From Flavobacterium aquidurense (GTDB lineage: Bacteria; Bacteroidota; Bacteroidia; Flavobacteriales; Flavobacteriaceae), in NCBI GenBank assembly GCA_900107365.1, contig FNPS01000001.1:1070715-1134714 (forward strand): a stretch of 64,000 nt of DNA. The letters are read 5' to 3'. The notes under the pieces were generated by a model that was given only the letters and a program-made list of their open reading frames with translations, had not been told where the DNA came from and ran no database searches. Of this stretch, positions 1-8,592 are shown in pieces; within the stretch, counting starts at the first letter, position 1, and the number at the start of each line of letters is the position of its first letter. The position numbers were made by a program, and so were the translations under genes.

Positions 1-1
1 A

Positions 2-772
2 CTTGAAATCATCACAGTAACGATGAGTATTGATGATAAGAATGGTAGTAACAATCTGCCGTTGATTGAAGTTTTAAAAACGAATATTTTTGACCACAAG
101 ACTAGCCAGCGTATCGAAGGTATTGCCGGAAATAATTTTTCGTCTTATGTTCGTGATTATGATTTCAGTATTTTATTGACCGAGCACAATAAAAATAAAT
201 CTAATTTTTGTATTCCTGAAAATTTTGGTGATCTGCACGGAAAACTTTATAAGTGTTTTGTCAATTCAGCCACTTATAAAGAGCACTTTAAGATGTCACC
301 GATCATTTGTCTAAGTGTATCGAGCAACAAAATTTATACCCGCACTGAGTATCAGCATCCGGTTCTGGGTTTTGAGTATCTGCAGGATCAGTATTCTATC
401 ACTGATGAATATTTCTCTAAAATGGGCTTAAAAGTTCGTTTTTTCATGCCTGCGAATAGTATGGCACCGATGGCTTTTTATCATTCCGGAGATCTGCTTG
501 CTGATTATACTGATCTTGGACTAATCAGCTCAATCAGCACGATGGAGACTTTCCAGAAAATTTATCGCCCTGAAATTTACAATGCAAATTCAGTGGCTGG
601 GAAAATCTATCAACCTAATCTTAAACAGGAAGATTATTCACTGACTCGCGTGGTTTATGACCGCGAAGAGCGCAGTCGATTGGCCGTTGAACAGGGTAAA
701 TATGCAGAAGAGCATTTCATTAAGCCTTACAAAAGTCTCCTGGAACAATGGTCTGCTAATTTTACCCTTTAA
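2..772 (+). CDS. mesX: MesX (DUF1852), 5' end cut by window edge
   Basis: This is a DUF1852-family protein, the partner that MesD needs to make methionine. The frame stays open to the first base: residues LEIITVT precede the first ATG at 23, and that stretch matches an internal part of the family. The real start therefore lies upstream, and roughly the first quarter of an about 325-residue protein is missing. No signal peptide or membrane segment is visible in the remaining part, so it is probably cytoplasmic. The mesD gene follows 30 bp downstream on the same strand, the usual pairing. Published genetics on MesD (Price and colleagues, folate-independent methionine synthases) showed that it needs MesX and oxygen; the chemistry of MesX is unknown. 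The family call is from remembered sequence features and context. Confidence 0.82.
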   Translation, partial: LEIITVTMSIDDKNGSNNLPLIEVLKTNIFDHKTSQRIEGIAGNNFSSYVRDYDFSILLTEHNKNKSNFCIPENFGDLHGKLYKCFVNSATYKEHFKMSPIICLSVSSNKIYTRTEYQHPVLGFEYLQDQYSITDEYFSKMGLKVRFFMPANSMAPMAFYHSGDLLADYTDLGLISSISTMETFQKIYRPEIYNANSVAGKIYQPNLKQEDYSLTRVVYDREERSRLAVEQGKYAEEHFIKPYKSLLEQWSANFTL

Positions 773-802
773 TTGATTACAACGCATTAAAATTATACTA
801 CT

Positions 803-1834
803 ATGAAGAAATTATTATTACCCACCTCAATTGTTGGAAGTTTACCCAAACCTGCCTGGCTTGCACCACCCGAAAAACTTTGGTCACCATGGAAATTAGA
901 AGGCGATCAGCTGCTTGAAGGAAAACAAGATGCTTTACGCATTTCGCTGCAGGAACAGCAATTAGCAGATCTGGATATTATTTGTGACGGCGAGCAGACA
1001 CGTCAGCATTTTGTAACGACTTTTATCGAGCATTTAAGCGGTGTAGATTTTGAAAATCGTAAAACAGTAAAAATCCGTAACCGTTATGACGCGAGTGTTC
1101 CAGTGGTTGTAGGTGAGGTTGCGCGTCAAAAAGCAGTTTTTGTTGAAGATGCTAAATTTTTGCGTAAACAGACTAATAAGCCTATAAAATGGGCATTGCC
1201 AGGCCCGCTGACAATGGTAGATACCTTGTACGACGGCCATTATAAAAGCCGGGAAAAACTGGCGTGGGAATTTGCGAAAGCACTCAATGAAGAAGCAAGA
1301 GAACTTCAAGGTGCAGGTGTAGATATTATCCAGTTTGATGAACCTGCATTTAATGTGTTCTTTGATGAAGTAAACGATTGGGGAATGGCAGCATTAGAAA
1401 GAGCCATTGAAGGTTTACACTGTCAAACTGCTGTTCATATTTGCTATGGTTATGGAATACAGGCAAATACTGATTGGAAAAAGACATTAGGTTCAGAGTG
1501 GCGACAATACGAAGAAATTTTTCCGAAAATTCAAAAATCTAAAATTGATGTGGTGTCTTTAGAATGTCACAACTCCAATGTGCCTTTAGATTTAATGGAA
1601 CTTGTTCGCGGTAAAAAAGTAATGGTCGGTGCTATTGATGTAGCAACCAACACTATCGAAACACCAGAAGAAGTAGCTGCTACCCTCCGTAAAGCTCTTG
1701 AGTTTGTAGATGCCGAAAATCTTTACCCTTCTACAAACTGCGGTATGGCACCGTTATCTAGAGATATAGCCAGAGGCAAGTTAAGTGCTTTAAGCGCAGG
1801 AGCAGAAATTATACGTAAAGAACTTGGGATTTAG
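803..1834 (+). CDS. mesD: MesD, short MetE-like methionine synthase
   Basis: At 343 residues this protein corresponds to the C-terminal catalytic half of cobalamin-independent methionine synthase MetE and lacks the N-terminal folate-binding half. The zinc site is intact: H212 and C214 (VHICYG), E254 (SLECHN) and C313 (STNCGM) match the His-Cys-Glu-Cys ligands that activate homocysteine. The N-terminus TSIVGSLPKPAWL is typical of the family. Pairing with mesX immediately upstream identifies it as MesD rather than MesA, MesB or MesC. MesD transfers a methyl group to homocysteine from a donor that is not methyl-folate and has not been identified. It is cytoplasmic and probably co-transcribed with mesX and the permease that begins 57 bp downstream. 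Confidence 0.88.
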   Translation: MKKLLLPTSIVGSLPKPAWLAPPEKLWSPWKLEGDQLLEGKQDALRISLQEQQLADLDIICDGEQTRQHFVTTFIEHLSGVDFENRKTVKIRNRYDASVPVVVGEVARQKAVFVEDAKFLRKQTNKPIKWALPGPLTMVDTLYDGHYKSREKLAWEFAKALNEEARELQGAGVDIIQFDEPAFNVFFDEVNDWGMAALERAIEGLHCQTAVHICYGYGIQANTDWKKTLGSEWRQYEEIFPKIQKSKIDVVSLECHNSNVPLDLMELVRGKKVMVGAIDVATNTIETPEEVAATLRKALEFVDAENLYPSTNCGMAPLSRDIARGKLSALSAGAEIIRKELGI

Positions 1835-1891
1835 TCTCAATATATTAATAATGAATTCCGTGCCTCCACGGAGGAATAATATTTAAACACA

Positions 1892-2887
1892 TTGAAGAAA
1901 TTATTAGAAGTATTAAAAAAAGCAGGTTTCGACGGTTTCCTGTTAATGATAGCCACCATGATTCTGATGGCTTATTTTTTGCCAAAACCAGGTATGGTCA
2001 AAGAACCTGTTTCGCTGGAGGAGATTGCCAATGCTGGCGTTTCCTTGATTTTCTTGTTTTATGGCATGCGACTGAGTGTTGAGAAACTAAAAGCCGGACT
2101 TTCTAACTGGAAAATGCACATTGTTATTCAGTTGACAACCTTTTTATTTTTTCCGCTCATTGTTTTGGCATTTCGCCCGTTGTTTGTCAATAATGGCTTC
2201 GAGCTGCTTTGGCTGGGTGTGTTTTTTCTGGCAGCATTGCCGTCCACAGTTTCCTCTTCGGTGGTCATGGTTTCCATTGCTAAGGGAAACATTCCTGCAG
2301 CCATTTTCAATGCAAGTATTTCCAGTTTAATCGGAGTAGTCGTGACGCCGATCTGGGTTGGGCTGTTTATAGCTTCTGTGACAGGCGATTTTGATGTCAC
2401 TCAAATCGTGATAAAGTTGATTCTTCAGGTCTTGCTGCCTGTCATCATTGGCATAAGCCTCAATTCCCGTTTAGGTGCCATTGCCGAAAAATACAAGAAA
2501 CAACTCAAATATTTCGATCAGGCAGTTATTCTAACGATTATTTACACGTCGTTTTGCAAGTCATTTTCCGAACATCTTTTTGAAGGCTTCACCGCCCTTG
2601 AACTTGCCGGACTCGCTGCAGGGATGATGGCGTTGTTTTTTGCCGTATTCTTTTGTGTCGGACTACTCAGCCGCCTGCTTGGTTTTTCAGATGAAGACCG
2701 TATTACTGTCTTATTCTGCGGATCTAAAAAGTCATTGGTACACGGCACCGTTATGTCAAAAGTACTTTTTCAGCACAGTACTATCACCGGCATCGTATTG
2801 CTGCCCGTCATGCTTTACCATGCCTTGCAATTGATTGCCGCTAGTATCATCGCTCAGGGTATGGCTCGACGAAAAGAAGTTGCATAG
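1892..2887 (+). CDS. Bile acid:sodium symporter-family permease
   Basis: This is a 331-residue inner-membrane protein with about nine to ten hydrophobic segments. It resembles the SBF-like branch of the bile acid:Na+ symporter family (YfeH type). Members carry organic anions, but the substrate cannot be read from the sequence. The start is taken as TTG at 1892: translation then begins with KKLLEVLKKAGFDGFLL, a normal N-terminus for the family, while the next ATG (1945) would begin inside the first membrane helix. A strong GGAGG lies at 1870-1874, within the small inverted repeat CCTCC-AC-GGAGG (1863-1874), which could partly hide the ribosome site. It follows mesX-mesD on the same strand, so a role in uptake or export of a methionine-related compound is possible but is inference. 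Confidence 0.8.
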   Translation: MKKLLEVLKKAGFDGFLLMIATMILMAYFLPKPGMVKEPVSLEEIANAGVSLIFLFYGMRLSVEKLKAGLSNWKMHIVIQLTTFLFFPLIVLAFRPLFVNNGFELLWLGVFFLAALPSTVSSSVVMVSIAKGNIPAAIFNASISSLIGVVVTPIWVGLFIASVTGDFDVTQIVIKLILQVLLPVIIGISLNSRLGAIAEKYKKQLKYFDQAVILTIIYTSFCKSFSEHLFEGFTALELAGLAAGMMALFFAVFFCVGLLSRLLGFSDEDRITVLFCGSKKSLVHGTVMSKVLFQHSTITGIVLLPVMLYHALQLIAASIIAQGMARRKEVA

Positions 2888-3022
2888 ATAGACTCTGTAT
2901 GTAACTTATTCTATGTCATTCTATAAAATATTACCATTAAGATTTTTATACTGTAAATATACGTTTTGAAGGTTGTTGTGTTTTTTACCTCTGTAAAATA
3001 AGATTTTTGTATTGTTTTGGGT

Positions 3023-3030
3023 TATATTTG
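3023..3030 (+). promoter_or_regulatory. Bacteroidota-type -7 element (TATATTTG)
   Basis: TATATTTG matches the TAnnTTTG consensus of Bacteroidota housekeeping promoters. It lies 53 bp before the Lrp/AsnC start codon. A TTTG at 3006-3009 is closer than the usual spacing, so the upstream element is uncertain. Confidence 0.4.
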
Positions 3031-3083
3031 AAGAATATTATTCTGATTTAAAAATAAATTAAACCTATTTAAAGTAATATTCT

Positions 3084-3536
3084 ATGGAACAAATAGACGA
3101 TATTGATCTTCAGCTATTAAATATACTTCACGATAATTCTAAATACACTGTAAAAGAGCTTGCTAAAATGGTAAATCTTTCGGCATCACCTGTTTTTGAG
3201 CGAATTAAAAGATTGGAAAACAACGGTTATATTAAAAAATATATAGCCTTGTTGGATGCAGAAAAATTAAACAGGGGATTCATCGTTTTCTGTAATATCA
3301 AACTTAAACAGCACGATCGTAATATTGGGAATCAATTTGTTAGTGATATTATGAAAATCGAAGAAGTTGTGGAATGCTATAATATCTCAGGTGATTACGA
3401 TTTTTTAATGAAAGTTTCTGCTAAAGACATGAAGCATTATCAGGATTTTGTGTTTAATAAATTGGGATCAGTTGAAAGTATAGGGAGTACCCAAAGTACC
3501 TTTGTTATGTCAGAGATAAAAAATATGTATGGATAG
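3084..3536 (+). CDS. Lrp/AsnC family transcriptional regulator
   Basis: This 150-residue protein has the normal Lrp/AsnC length and layout. An N-terminal winged helix (about residues 3-60) carries the recognition segment LAKMVNLSASPVFERIKRLE. A C-terminal RAM/effector domain (about 70-145) includes the family-like stretch VVECYNISGDYDFLMKV. Such proteins bind amino acids and form octameric DNA-wrapping assemblies. It lies 196 bp after the permease gene in the same direction, with its own likely -7 element, so it is probably a separate unit. Its position suggests that it may sense methionine or a related amino acid and control the mesX-mesD-permease genes; this is inference from location only. 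Confidence 0.92.
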   Translation: MEQIDDIDLQLLNILHDNSKYTVKELAKMVNLSASPVFERIKRLENNGYIKKYIALLDAEKLNRGFIVFCNIKLKQHDRNIGNQFVSDIMKIEEVVECYNISGDYDFLMKVSAKDMKHYQDFVFNKLGSVESIGSTQSTFVMSEIKNMYG

Positions 3537-4160
3537 TTCCGCGATGGCTTATTGATTTGAAATTTGCTTTAGCTTTTGTGACAGAAAATCTATTAAGTCC
3601 ATTTTGCAATTATTTTATATTTAACATCGAAAAACTGCAATAAATCAAAAGAGAAAAAAACTATATCCTTAACGGGACTTCGAACCATTGTTCAGTTCTG
3701 ATTAAATCTCAGATAAAACCACTTTTAGATTGTTTATTTCAAACAAACTAGAAAAACTCGAACCATGAAATGTTAGGTTTTAAAGGCTTGAAAAATCTAC
3801 ATATTTGTGTATAAAAAAAAACCATTTCGTTAGAAATGGGATTTTAAGTTTGTGACGTTGACGACACAATTTCACGAACATTTTATGCAAGATTTAAAGA
3901 AATTGGTTTATTTTCAATCAATTTTATAAGATATTTACTTTAAGTTTTACTTCAGAATCGGTTTGTATGTATCGTGCTTGTACTTCAAATCATTTTCTTT
4001 TAGTTAATATGAGAATATTAATTTCTGGAGTTGTAATAGCAAAATATTTTAAAGCACTGTTTTTCTTTTTGCGTCTTTATTGTTTTAACTCTGAAGACCT
4101 TGTGTTCTGCATCCACTTTTTGGTATGAACTCCAACTCTAGTTTAGCATTAAACAAGTTC
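3537..4160. other. Intergenic region, no gene seen
   Basis: No coding region is supported in these 624 bp between the Lrp gene and the convergent regulator gene. It contains one degenerate copy of the hairpin-plus-tail dispersed repeat (3815-3920). Near 3675 it has a short ACGGGACTTCGAACC stretch that looks like part of the same repeat or of a lost tRNA-like end, but no cloverleaf could be drawn. Confidence 0.6.
3815..3920 (+). repeat. Dispersed repeat family 1, copy A (hairpin plus tail)
   Basis: The hairpin CCATTTC-GTTA-GAAATGG (3822-3839) is followed by TTTGTGAC and then by a segment ending in TTTATGCAAGATTTAAAGA. The tail aligns with copies at 11.1, 13.8 and 47.6 kb, but the hairpin bases differ. 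This copy is truncated after about 100 bp. Confidence 0.6.
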
Positions 4161-5732
4161 TTAATTTTGAATTTCAAGACCTAATCTTTCCAAACTTCCA
4201 ATTATACGCATAGTTAAATCTTCTGTCAGTACATAACTCGAAAGCATTGCTTTAATTTTTACTGGCGTTTCTGGTTCAATTTCTATAAGTTTTGCCAGAT
4301 ATTTTTTAGCTTCTGTATCTTCATTCAAAAACGATAGCGAAACGGATTTTAGCAACGGATCCCAGAAAGTTTCTTCACTATCCATCTTTTCGGCCCAAAG
4401 AAAAGCATTTCGATAATCTTCTTTTGCCATATAATAGTAACAATACCCAATGTTTATCCACCATGGATAATGAGGATTTGTTTGTATCGCCTTGTCCATA
4501 ATTACAAAACCTTTTTCAAAGTAACCTGCGAAAATAAGCAGACAACCTACTCCTGAAACCATTCCGGAAGAATAAGGATTAATACTAATACATTTTTCTG
4601 CGCAAGCTAAGCATGCTTCAGGATTTCTTCGAAATAAATTAGCCCATGTTAAAGTATGCCAGGCGTGCTGGCAATCAGGATCAATTTTTACGGATCTCAT
4701 TAAACAAGCGTATGCTTGAGCTATGGTATCTTCGTTGTTGTCTATTCCAAGTGCAATACCATCGAGATAAAATTCTCCCATCATGGCCCAGGTAACGGCA
4801 TGATCAGGATGCAATTTTACAGCGTCACTTAAAGCATTAAATGCCGCTTTATAGTTTTCGAGAGAGTAGGACCGTTGATACCTGTAATAGTTGTATATAC
4901 CTTTCCATGTACTTAATTTACTGGATATTCGCTCTGGGAAGGTTTTAATTATTTCCTTAAAAATAAAGCCATAATATCCTCCTAAAATGCTAACTATATT
5001 TTGAACAATTTCATTTTGGATTTTATCAATATTTTCAACGACGTTATGTTCAAATAATTTTGTCATAATATTTTCACCGGTTAAAGTATTGATAAGGTTT
5101 ATTCTTATCTGCAGTTTTTCATCATTGTTGCTAAAACTTCCGGTTATAATAAAATCGGCACCAATCAATCTGGCGGCTTCGAGTTTATTATCGTTTATTT
5201 TGGAAATTATTTTAGCATTAAAGTTTCCTATAACAGCTATTTCCTGAAAACGGGAAAGTTCAGCACTTAATTCCTCAGTAAGTACTAGGGAATATATATC
5301 TAAATTTTTTTTTTGATTTAATGATTTAAAGGGAAATATAGCAATAACAGGCATAGATTTGTCCTGAGATAAGTTAGGGAGTGTAAAATCTTTATAGATA
5401 AATTCAGGAATATAACAGCCTTTAGGAATTATTATTTGTAAAGAATTATGGGCACCCTCACTCGTATAATACTTTTCTAAAAATCTTCTCAATCTCCCGG
5501 CATGAATACGTACGACCGAGTCATCATGAGAGTTAAAATCTGTAGATCTGTTCAGCACATTAACAGCTATCGTATATTCTTTAATAGTGTTTTGCTTTTC
5601 ATTAATTGTCTCCGTTACAATGTATTTTAAAAATTTAACTAAAATAGGAGATTTTTTAAGCAATGAAAATTGCAAAACAGATTCTAATTCTTTAAAAATT
5701 TGGTCATGGGTAATTTTTTTTACAGCCTCCAT
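4161..5732 (-). CDS. Winged-helix / TolB-like / TPR regulator
   Basis: This is a 523-residue protein without signal peptide or clear membrane helix. Residues 1-115 form the winged-helix-like N-domain found in many adenylate cyclase-like and TPR regulators, with DSVVRIHAGRLRRFLEKYY and LQIIIPKGCYIPEF as typical landmarks. A TolB/FlgO-like alpha/beta segment follows (about 128-250, beginning PVIAIFPF), and then TPR-type helical repeats (about 280-500). It probably binds DNA and senses something through the TPR half. It is transcribed away from the small gene at 5974 and the porin-glutaminase-amidohydrolase-porin genes, which makes it a candidate regulator of them. No catalytic residues of a cyclase are present. 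The architecture is fairly sure; the target is inference. Confidence 0.72.
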   Translation of the reverse strand: MEAVKKITHDQIFKELESVLQFSLLKKSPILVKFLKYIVTETINEKQNTIKEYTIAVNVLNRSTDFNSHDDSVVRIHAGRLRRFLEKYYTSEGAHNSLQIIIPKGCYIPEFIYKDFTLPNLSQDKSMPVIAIFPFKSLNQKKNLDIYSLVLTEELSAELSRFQEIAVIGNFNAKIISKINDNKLEAARLIGADFIITGSFSNNDEKLQIRINLINTLTGENIMTKLFEHNVVENIDKIQNEIVQNIVSILGGYYGFIFKEIIKTFPERISSKLSTWKGIYNYYRYQRSYSLENYKAAFNALSDAVKLHPDHAVTWAMMGEFYLDGIALGIDNNEDTIAQAYACLMRSVKIDPDCQHAWHTLTWANLFRRNPEACLACAEKCISINPYSSGMVSGVGCLLIFAGYFEKGFVIMDKAIQTNPHYPWWINIGYCYYYMAKEDYRNAFLWAEKMDSEETFWDPLLKSVSLSFLNEDTEAKKYLAKLIEIEPETPVKIKAMLSSYVLTEDLTMRIIGSLERLGLEIQN

Positions 5733-5936
5733 ATAATTACATACAATTATTCGAAAATGGGTTAAATGGCAAATATTTACATTGAAGTAAAGTTAATTTT
5801 TTTTCAAAATACAAATGTAATTTAGTGTTTAATTTGTAAGAATTTAACCTTTGTTTATGTGTTATTTCTTACTTTTAACCGTGAAATTTAACTTTCATTT
5901 TACTTTGTTTAACGCAAATCTGCAATTACTTCTATT

Positions 5937-5944
5937 TACATTTG
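5937..5944 (+). promoter_or_regulatory. Bacteroidota-type -7 element (TACATTTG)
   Basis: TACATTTG fits TAnnTTTG and lies 30 bp before the ATG at 5974, a normal leader length. The matching -33 TTTG is not at ideal distance (5904-5907). It would serve the small gene and possibly the whole glutaminase run. Confidence 0.4.
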
Positions 5945-5973
5945 ATTGATATTCAATGTAACACCATCTTAAA

Positions 5974-6216
5974 ATGTCAGTTCCATTAGCCTTACAAACA
6001 GAAAAATTTGCAAACTGCCAGGAAATCTTAAAAATTTATTATTTGGTAGACCAAAATTTCAAAAATATCTGCGATGATTATTGCACAAGTAAAGAGCGGG
6101 TGGAAATTTTTAAGACAAAGATTGAGGAAGATTTTCGATCCAGGCTTGAATATGAAAACTTATCAAAAGAACTAGAAGAAGAAATCCTAATTTATATTGC
6201 CAGAAACTCAGAGTAA
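5974..6216 (+). CDS. Small conserved-looking hypothetical protein (80 aa)
   Basis: This is an 80-residue, charged, probably all-helical cytoplasmic protein with two cysteines near the middle (NICDDYC). It contains the stretch VDQNFKNICDDYCTSKERVE followed by an acidic helix ELEEEILIYIA. No known domain was recognised. It is the first gene after the divergent promoter region, and the DcaP-like porin follows 61 bp later on the same strand, so it probably belongs to the glutaminase operon. The codon pattern and the -7 element upstream favour a real gene. Confidence 0.6.
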   Translation: MSVPLALQTEKFANCQEILKIYYLVDQNFKNICDDYCTSKERVEIFKTKIEEDFRSRLEYENLSKELEEEILIYIARNSE

Positions 6217-6276
6217 CCAAACATCTAGGTAATTAGAACAATAGATATTTTATTAAACTGTTAGTACATAATCACT

Positions 6277-7500
6277 ATGAAAAAAATGCTTTTAAGAATG
6301 GTATGTCTAAAAAATATGACCCTTTTAATATGTTTAGCCTTTTTTAGCCCAATGCAGGCCCAGGATGCTGAAGCTAAAAAAAGTATGGAAATTTATGGCT
6401 TTATCATGACCGATGTAGGTTATAATTTTAATCAGATCCAGGCTGATTGGTATGATGTAGTCCGACCAACAAAACTTCCGGCTTTTGAAAATCAGTACGG
6501 GGTAGACGGCAATTACTACGCATCTGTTCGTCAAACGAGATTTGGTATAAAAAATTATTTTGACACAGGAATTGGAGAATTAAAAACACAATTTGAATTT
6601 GAATTGTTCGGAACCGGTGTCGATGCCGGTCAGACTACTTTTCGTTTACGCCATGCTTATGCCGAATTAGGAAAATTTGGAGCTGGACAAACCTGGAGCC
6701 CTTTTATGGATATTGATGTTTTCCCAAATACATTAGAGTATTGGGGGCCAACCGGTATGGTATTTTTCCGAAATATTCAAATTCGGTATATGCCTATTCA
6801 GGGCGATACCCGTTTGACTATTGCACTGGAAAGACCCGGTGCAAGTGCAGATCAGGGAATTTATGCAAACCGTATAGAACTACAGGGTGTAAATACCAGA
6901 TTTCCGTTACCTGATCTTTCTGCTGAATATCATCATGGATTTAACTGGGGATACCTTGAGTTAGCCGGTATTCTAAGAAAGATCGAGTGGAAAGATCAAA
7001 ATAACGATCAGTTTGATTTATCAGGCGATGCTCTTGGTTGGGGATTAAATCTAAGTACCAATATAAAATTTGGACAAAGTACTGTTTTCAAAGGGCAGGT
7101 TGTTTATGGAGAAGGAATTCAAAACTACATGAATGATGCTCCGGTAGATATAGGGATTGAAAATAATCCTGGCAATTCAACAGCACCGGTTAAAGGCGTC
7201 TCGCTTCCTCTTGTAGGTGTAGTAGCTTTTATTGATCATAGCTGGAGTGATAAATTCACCAGTTCCTTAGGATATTCCATGATTGATATTGATAATTCCG
7301 AAGGACAAACAAATGATGCCTTTAAAAAAGGTCAATATGTAATAGGAAATATTCTCTACTCTCCAGCTAAAAATTGTTTAATGGGAGCTGAATTTCAATG
7401 GGGCGACCGTGAGAATTTCAGAGATGGCTGGAGTACTTCTATTACAAAAGTGCAATTATCTTTCAAATATAATTTTGCAGAGGTCTTTTATAAAAAATAA
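6277..7500 (+). CDS. DcaP-like outer-membrane porin
   Basis: This 407-residue protein has a signal peptide ending near AQA (residue 28-30) and alternating beta-strand sequence throughout. The segments IYGFIMTDVGY, SVRQTRFGIK and GQTWSPFMD resemble the DcaP family of trimeric porins, which pass dicarboxylates and other small anions. It ends in aromatic-rich strands (QLSFKYNFAEVFYKK), although the C-terminal residue is lysine rather than phenylalanine. It is followed after 24 bp by the exported glutaminase gene and probably admits amides or acidic amino acids to the periplasm. The porin class is likely; the solute is inferred from its neighbours. Confidence 0.78.
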   Translation: MKKMLLRMVCLKNMTLLICLAFFSPMQAQDAEAKKSMEIYGFIMTDVGYNFNQIQADWYDVVRPTKLPAFENQYGVDGNYYASVRQTRFGIKNYFDTGIGELKTQFEFELFGTGVDAGQTTFRLRHAYAELGKFGAGQTWSPFMDIDVFPNTLEYWGPTGMVFFRNIQIRYMPIQGDTRLTIALERPGASADQGIYANRIELQGVNTRFPLPDLSAEYHHGFNWGYLELAGILRKIEWKDQNNDQFDLSGDALGWGLNLSTNIKFGQSTVFKGQVVYGEGIQNYMNDAPVDIGIENNPGNSTAPVKGVSLPLVGVVAFIDHSWSDKFTSSLGYSMIDIDNSEGQTNDAFKKGQYVIGNILYSPAKNCLMGAEFQWGDRENFRDGWSTSITKVQLSFKYNFAEVFYKK

Positions 7501-7523
7501 ACTCATTATATAAATCATAGAAA

Positions 7524-8543
7524 ATGAAAACTAAAAATCAATTCAATATTATTTTTTTTATACTAATAATATTAGTTCCGTTATTTGAAGCAAAAGCTCA
7601 AAAAGAACCTGGTTATCAGGCAGCGATTGATCATGCGTATACCAAATACAAAGATCTTAAAGAAGGTAAAAACGCTGATTATATAAAAGAATTGGCAACT
7701 GTGGATTCCAATATTTATGGAATCGCAATTGTAACAGTCGATGGGAAAGTATATACTAAAGGAAACCTGGATGAAAGAGTATCGATTCAGTCTATTTCAA
7801 AAGTATTTACCCTTGCCCGTGTGATAGAAGAATCCGGACCAAGAGCTTTAGCTGAAAAAATTGGTGTTGATGCGACGGGACTTCGATTTAATTCCATTGT
7901 AGCTATAGAACTTCAAAAAGGAAAAGAGATCAATCCACTGGTTAATCCAGGTGCAATTGCAGCCGTGAGTATGGTAAAAGGAAATGATTCAGTAGCAAAA
8001 TGGAAAAATATTCTGGACACGCATAATGCCTTTGCGGGAACAAAATTAAAATTAAACATGCCAGTGTATATTAGTGAGGCAGGAGATAATCTGCGTAATC
8101 AGGCAATTGCCCATTTATTATATGCTTATGGTCGTTTGTATTTTGACCCTGTTCAGTCTACAGATGTTTATACCAAACAATGTGCAATAAATGTAAATGC
8201 TAAAGATCTTGCCGTTATGGCATCAACCCTTGCTAACGGAGGAATAAATCCGGTAACAGGAGAGAAAGTAGTTTCGCCGGAAACCTGCGCTTTTACTATG
8301 GGAATTATGTCCACAGCTGGTTTATATGATGATTCGGGCCAATGGCTTTACGCGGTAGGTTTACCAGGAAAAAGTGGTGTAGGTGGTGGAATCATTGCAG
8401 TTTGTCCGGGTAAATTCGGAATAGCTGTTATTTCACCTCCGCTGAATGAAGTTGGAAACAGTGTAAAAGCACAAAAAACAATCTTTGATATTGTAAAAGA
8501 GCTTGATGTTAACCCTTATCATGTAACTCCAAAAAAGAAATAA
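7524..8543 (+). CDS. glsA: Exported glutaminase
   Basis: This is a glutaminase of the serine-dependent beta-lactamase-like fold (EC 3.5.1.2), which hydrolyses glutamine to glutamate and ammonia. The SxxK active site is present as S90-I-S-K93 (SIQSISKVFTL), and NPLVNPGAIA and GLPGKSGVGGG are family landmarks. At 339 residues it is about 30 longer than cytoplasmic enzymes because of an N-terminal signal peptide ending FEAKAQ, so it is likely periplasmic or exported, unlike E. coli YbaS and YneH. It lies between a porin (24 bp upstream) and an amidohydrolase (49 bp downstream) in one run. No sodium or pH control element was visible. Confidence 0.93.
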   Translation: MKTKNQFNIIFFILIILVPLFEAKAQKEPGYQAAIDHAYTKYKDLKEGKNADYIKELATVDSNIYGIAIVTVDGKVYTKGNLDERVSIQSISKVFTLARVIEESGPRALAEKIGVDATGLRFNSIVAIELQKGKEINPLVNPGAIAAVSMVKGNDSVAKWKNILDTHNAFAGTKLKLNMPVYISEAGDNLRNQAIAHLLYAYGRLYFDPVQSTDVYTKQCAINVNAKDLAVMASTLANGGINPVTGEKVVSPETCAFTMGIMSTAGLYDDSGQWLYAVGLPGKSGVGGGIIAVCPGKFGIAVISPPLNEVGNSVKAQKTIFDIVKELDVNPYHVTPKKK

Positions 8544-8592
8544 ATAAGCACTATCCTAAAAATCAGTAAAAATTCATTTAATCTCTACCCAA

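Noticed and set aside
1850..1885. Short leader frame (11 codons) ahead of the permease
   Set aside because: It overlaps the Shine-Dalgarno hairpin but lacks regulatory codons or a ribosome site of its own; likely chance.
3675..3870. tRNA or tRNA-fragment attachment site suggested by GGGACTTCGAACC and TTTGTGAC
   Set aside because: No cloverleaf could be drawn on either strand, and no integrase gene is present nearby.
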